Shown here: piece by piece, positions 61,362 to 64,000 of the stretch | Layout of the letters: each line of letters opens with the position of its first letter | Position numbering within the stretch: the stretch's first letter is position 1 | Assembly (NCBI RefSeq): GCF_016107685.1 | Contig: NZ_JABASY010000002.1 | Coordinates: 682,001-746,000 of the forward strand | Direction of reading: 5' to 3' | Origin: Brevibacterium yomogidense | Lineage (GTDB): Bacteria > Actinomycetota > Actinomycetes > Actinomycetales > Brevibacteriaceae | Length of the DNA stretch: 64,000 nucleotides | Notes under the pieces: model-generated | Databases searched by the model: none | Told to the model about the DNA's origin: nothing | The model's input: the letters and a program-made list of their open reading frames with translations, nothing else | Program-made: the position numbers and the translations under genes

Positions 61362-63023
61362 ATGAAGAAGCAGACCCTCGCACCCGCGGTGCTCGCGACG
61401 TTCACGGCCGCGGGGCTCGTCCTCGCTCCGGTCGCGGCCTTCGCGCAGGACACCGCAGAGCAGGACACTGCGCTCACCGATGCGGCGACCTCAACGCCCA
61501 CTCCAAAGTCCGCTGAGAAGACGACAGAGCCCTCTGCAGACCCGTCACCATCGGACTCCGACGGTGATGACGACGACTCGCCCGAAGGCGACGGCGGCTC
61601 GTCCCAGGAGGGCGGCGACGCCGCCCAGGACGACAGCGGTGACTCGGCACCCGGTGACGGTTCAGAAGCGGAGCAGGCCGAACCGACCGAGGAGCCGACT
61701 GACGGGGAGAACGAGGGCGAGGAAGAACCCACCGAGGACCCTCAGTCCGAAGACGAAGACGAAGCACCGGAGTCTGACCCCGAGCTCGCCGTCGACCCGG
61801 ACGACGCCAAGCTCACCGACGTCGTCTACTTCTCCGGTGAGGAGGAGTCCACGGGCGTCCACATCTCCGCCACCGGACTGGATGACGAACAGACCTACTC
61901 GCTCACCATCGATGGAGGTGAGGAGCCGGCAGTCACGGAACCACTCACACCGACCGACGGAGAAGCCTCCTCCACCTACCGGATCGCCGTTGATGCCGCA
62001 ACGGACCTCGCCCCGTATGCGGGCAGCCGCACAGTGACACTGACCGATGAGGACGGGCAGGACGTCGCCAACGGGAGCTTCACGATCACGGACGACACGG
62101 AGGACGAAGCACCCGTTACCGACCCCGCCCTCGAGGTCCCCGAGTCGATCGCAGTCGACGACCTGATGGTGCCGCAGGGCGAGGAGCCCGGTGACCGCGG
62201 CCTCCCGATCACGGCGATCGGCCTGGTACCGGGCGATTCGTACACCTTCCGTGTCGTCGCACCGGAGGAGAATTCCGATCTCACCAAGGAATTCCCCACA
62301 ACGGCCTCGGAGGAGGGCACTGCCACCGGCTCGTACTTCATCGAATGGTGGGGCGACTACAACGCCGATGCGATCGCCGGGATGTACACGGTCGAACTCG
62401 TCGGAGCCGACGAGGAGATCCTCGACAGCGCCGAAGTCGAGTTCGTCGGTGGTTCGGATGACGGCTCTGGCGACGAGGGCGACTCCGGCGACGACGGAGA
62501 GGACTCCGACGGTGGCGAGGGCAACGGCGACGACGGCCAGGCGGGCGAGGACGATGGGGACGACGAGGCCGCGCTCGACCCATCGGTCGCGGTCTCACCG
62601 CAGAAGCTGCCCGCCGCGGACTTCATGAACTACGACAAGGGCGTTCAGGTCACCGCGTCAGACTGCCTGCCGGGCGATACCGTTTCGCTCGAGGTGTACT
62701 GGCCGGGCACTGACGACGTCGCGTACGCCGACGGCATCGAGGCCGACGACGACGGCAACGCGTCGTTCTCGTTCTACGGCACCGGCAGCAATGCCTCCGA
62801 CTATGTCGGGACCTGGAAGGTGGGGATCACCTGCGGCGGCGAGACCGCATCCGATTCCTTCACAGTGACGGGGTCGAAGAACGACGACGGCCGCAGCGGA
62901 TCGGATCTTCCGCGCACGGGTTCGGACGCCGGGATCCTGGCGATCGTCGCGACGAGCCTGCTCACCGTCGGTGCGGCGACTGTCATGGTCAGCTCGAGGC
63001 CCAAGCGGCGCGACACCGTCTGA
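61362..63023 (+). CDS. LPXTG cell-wall-anchored protein with three Ig-like repeats
   Basis: A surface protein of 553 aa. The signal peptide (MKKQTLAPAVLATF, cleavage near AAFA-QD) is followed by a highly acidic Asp/Glu/Ser/Pro stalk to about residue 140. Three beta-sandwich-like domains follow, each with the pattern GxxITAxGLxxGDSYTFRV (GVHISATGLDDEQTYSLTI, LPITAIGLVPGDSYTFRV, VQVTASDCLPGDTVSLEVYW), with a second acidic linker before the third. The end LPRTG (residue 516), membrane helix and RPKRRDTV tail form a sortase signal. The third domain has a Cys pair. No sortase gene is nearby. Adhesin or structural role is inferred. Confidence 0.85.
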   Translation: MKKQTLAPAVLATFTAAGLVLAPVAAFAQDTAEQDTALTDAATSTPTPKSAEKTTEPSADPSPSDSDGDDDDSPEGDGGSSQEGGDAAQDDSGDSAPGDGSEAEQAEPTEEPTDGENEGEEEPTEDPQSEDEDEAPESDPELAVDPDDAKLTDVVYFSGEEESTGVHISATGLDDEQTYSLTIDGGEEPAVTEPLTPTDGEASSTYRIAVDAATDLAPYAGSRTVTLTDEDGQDVANGSFTITDDTEDEAPVTDPALEVPESIAVDDLMVPQGEEPGDRGLPITAIGLVPGDSYTFRVVAPEENSDLTKEFPTTASEEGTATGSYFIEWWGDYNADAIAGMYTVELVGADEEILDSAEVEFVGGSDDGSGDEGDSGDDGEDSDGGEGNGDDGQAGEDDGDDEAALDPSVAVSPQKLPAADFMNYDKGVQVTASDCLPGDTVSLEVYWPGTDDVAYADGIEADDDGNASFSFYGTGSNASDYVGTWKVGITCGGETASDSFTVTGSKNDDGRSGSDLPRTGSDAGILAIVATSLLTVGAATVMVSSRPKRRDTV

Positions 63024-63059
63024 CACGCAGCCCGGCGTGTGACGAGCGCCGGCTGAGAC

Positions 63060-63099
63060 AGTGAAGGGGCCCTGCGAATGACCGCAGGGCCCCTTCACT
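63060..63099. terminator. Bidirectional terminator between LPXTG gene and tRNA-Ser
   Basis: A 17-base perfect stem (63060-63076 with 63083-63099) over loop AATGAC. It lies 36 bases past the LPXTG stop and 14 bases beyond the tRNA-Ser 3' end. Confidence 0.8.
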
Positions 63100-63113
63100 T
63101 GATACAGCATGCG

Positions 63114-63198
63114 CGGTGAGTCAGGGATTCGAACCCTGGGAGGCTTGCACCTCAACGGTTTTCAAGACCGTCACATTCGGCCGCTCTGTCAACTCACC
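63114..63198 (-). tRNA. tRNA-Ser (anticodon TGA)
   Basis: On the minus strand it begins GGTGAGTTGACAGAGCGG and ends ACTCACC plus discriminator G. The anticodon loop CTTGAAA on stem ACGGT/ACCGT gives TGA (reads UCA). The long variable arm of serine tRNAs is present (85 nt total). CCA is not encoded. Confidence 0.96.
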
Positions 63199-63304
63199 AT
63201 GAATCGTCCGAAGACGACGACGGTCATTATTCCACATTCCTCACGACACGGCACAACACGGGCCGGTCACTCCTCAACACTGAGCAAGAGCGGAAGAGGA
63301 CAGC

Positions 63305-63342
63305 GAAATGCCGGGGTGTCATATGCGACACCCCGGCATTTC
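63305..63342 (-). terminator. Terminator of tRNA-Pro
   Basis: GAAATGCCGGGGTGTC and its exact complement (63305-63320 with 63327-63342) close over ATATGC, 3 bases after the tRNA CCA end on the minus strand. Confidence 0.85.
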
Positions 63343-63345
63343 AGC

Positions 63346-63422
63346 TGGTCGGGATAGCGGGATTCGAACCCACGACCTCCTCGTCCCGAACGAGGCGCGC
63401 TACCAAGCTGCGCCATATCCCG
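63346..63422 (-). tRNA. tRNA-Pro (anticodon CGG)
   Basis: On the minus strand it begins CGGGATATGGCGCAG and ends TATCCCG-A followed by encoded CCA. The loop TTCGGGA on stem CCTCG/CGAGG gives anticodon CGG (reads CCG). Of the three tRNAs in the window only this one encodes its CCA. Confidence 0.96.
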
Positions 63423-63555
63423 GTGTTTGCGTCGGTTCCAGCGACATCCTGGGAACCTGACAGCGAGAAACAGTCTAACCTCAAGTTGCCGCGATGTCCT
63501 AATCTGCGAGCGAGTAAGGTGCCTCACAGGCTCTACCGCCCCCACCAGGAGGAAC

Positions 63556-64000
63556 ATGGCACTCACCCCGGACACGGTCGCTGATGCTGCGATGCGCATC
63601 CTCGCCGACTTCGGCCTGGGCGACCTCACGATGCGCCGCCTCGCACGCGACTTGGGCGTCCAGCCCTCCGCCCTCTACTGGCACGTCGCGGACAAGCAGG
63701 CGCTGTTCGTGCTGCTCGCCGAAAGGATGGCCGCGGAGGCCGATGAGGCTCTCACCCGCTCCTCCGGTCATGCCGACACTGCGAGTGTCGACGCCCTCAT
63801 GACGTACCGGCGCGTCCTCCTCGCTTATCGGGAGAGCGCGGACATTGTGATGCTCGCCTACGCTCATTCCGGGCCGTCCGTCCTCCCTGATTCACTCAGC
63901 CGGCTCGACGAGGAGCTGAGGGATGTCGTCGCCCCCTTCGTCCTCGGGTCGATCGCGATCCAGCAGACACAGTCCCTCTTCGCAGAGGCCGGAGTGACGT
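63556..64000 (+). CDS. TetR-family transcriptional regulator, cut by the window edge
   Basis: The first 148 codons of a TetR regulator run off the right edge. The helix-turn-helix is LTMRRLARDLGVQPSALYWHVADKQAL split as LTMRRLARDLGVQPSALYWH and VADKQALFVLLAERM, the classical TetR pattern. The start ATG at 63556 follows AGGAGGAAC. It is not possible to name the ligand or target; no efflux gene is visible before the window ends. Confidence 0.9.
   Translation, partial: MALTPDTVADAAMRILADFGLGDLTMRRLARDLGVQPSALYWHVADKQALFVLLAERMAAEADEALTRSSGHADTASVDALMTYRRVLLAYRESADIVMLAYAHSGPSVLPDSLSRLDEELRDVVAPFVLGSIAIQQTQSLFAEAGVT

Noticed and set aside
63267-63629. Minus-strand frame across tRNA-Pro
   Set aside because: MAQLGSAPRSGRGGRGFESR is again a translated tRNA.
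1-64000. CRISPR array, prophage, toxin-antitoxin pair or biosynthetic cluster
   Set aside because: No regularly spaced repeats, no phage structural or integrase genes apart from the IS21 remnant, and no small overlapping gene pair with toxin motifs were found.

Overview
The window is 64 kb of GC-rich chromosomal DNA from a mycothiol-using actinobacterium. The evidence is a mycothione reductase, a cytochrome bc1-aa3 branch with di-heme QcrC and CtaF, GlnA1/GlnE/GlnA2, a polyphosphate glucokinase, DUF3043 and DUF4191 proteins, and many start codons placed 6-7 nt after a TANNNT box (leaderless mRNAs). Gene content fits Micrococcales or a relative; the genus cannot be fixed from the sequence alone. 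There is no prophage, CRISPR array or biosynthetic island. This is core chromosome with one decayed insertion sequence.

Layout. 1-4.4 kb (minus): edge-truncated 3-hydroxyacyl-CoA dehydrogenase, peptide deformylase and pyruvate carboxylase. 4.5-9.9 kb (plus): SbcD, SbcC and an orphan ParA-like ATPase. 10.1-16.1 kb: MerR regulator, PlsC-type acyltransferase, esterase with a small membrane protein, a DnaQ/GIY-YIG fusion, and TrpD. 16.4-25.6 kb: the respiratory locus, split into ctaE-qcrCAB (plus) and ctaC-ctaD-ctaF (minus), which converge on an IS21-family graveyard bracketed by two strong terminators. 25.8-31 kb: Aat, ErpA-type Fe-S carrier, M20 peptidase, DUF3043, PyrD, PepA. 32-48 kb: Lpd, SucB/DlaT (two lipoyl domains), a membrane pseudokinase-like protein, LipB, LipA, DUF4191, RDD protein, GlnA1, mycothione reductase, GlnE, GlnA2. 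This order largely parallels the pepB-dlaT-lipB-lipA-glnA1-glnE-glnA2 block of Mycobacterium tuberculosis. 48-56.9 kb: alanine dehydrogenase, FCD regulator, Map, PpgK, RNase P RNA, YaaA, a CdsZ-like zinc-ribbon protein, a Nif3-like protein and an acyl-CoA synthetase. 57-64 kb: NhaA behind a structured leader, a Fur-family regulator with catalase, tRNA-Val, an LPXTG surface protein, tRNA-Ser, tRNA-Pro and a truncated TetR regulator.

How the genes fit together. LipB and LipA make the lipoyl groups carried by SucB/DlaT and reoxidised by Lpd. GlnE controls GlnA1 by adenylylating a Tyr that GlnA1 has and GlnA2 lacks. The Fur-type repressor sits beside the catalase it probably controls. ErpA and the two respiratory operons share the Fe-S/heme respiration theme.

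The most notable unlabelled signals are: (i) a 13-nt near-palindrome and a 15-nt exact motif present upstream of both halves of the split respiratory locus; (ii) a foldable three-way-junction leader, with a possible loop-loop contact, ahead of nhaA; (iii) a bidirectional promoter in which overlapping -10 boxes serve two leaderless divergent genes; (iv) a kinase-like protein lacking catalytic motifs between sucB and lipB.
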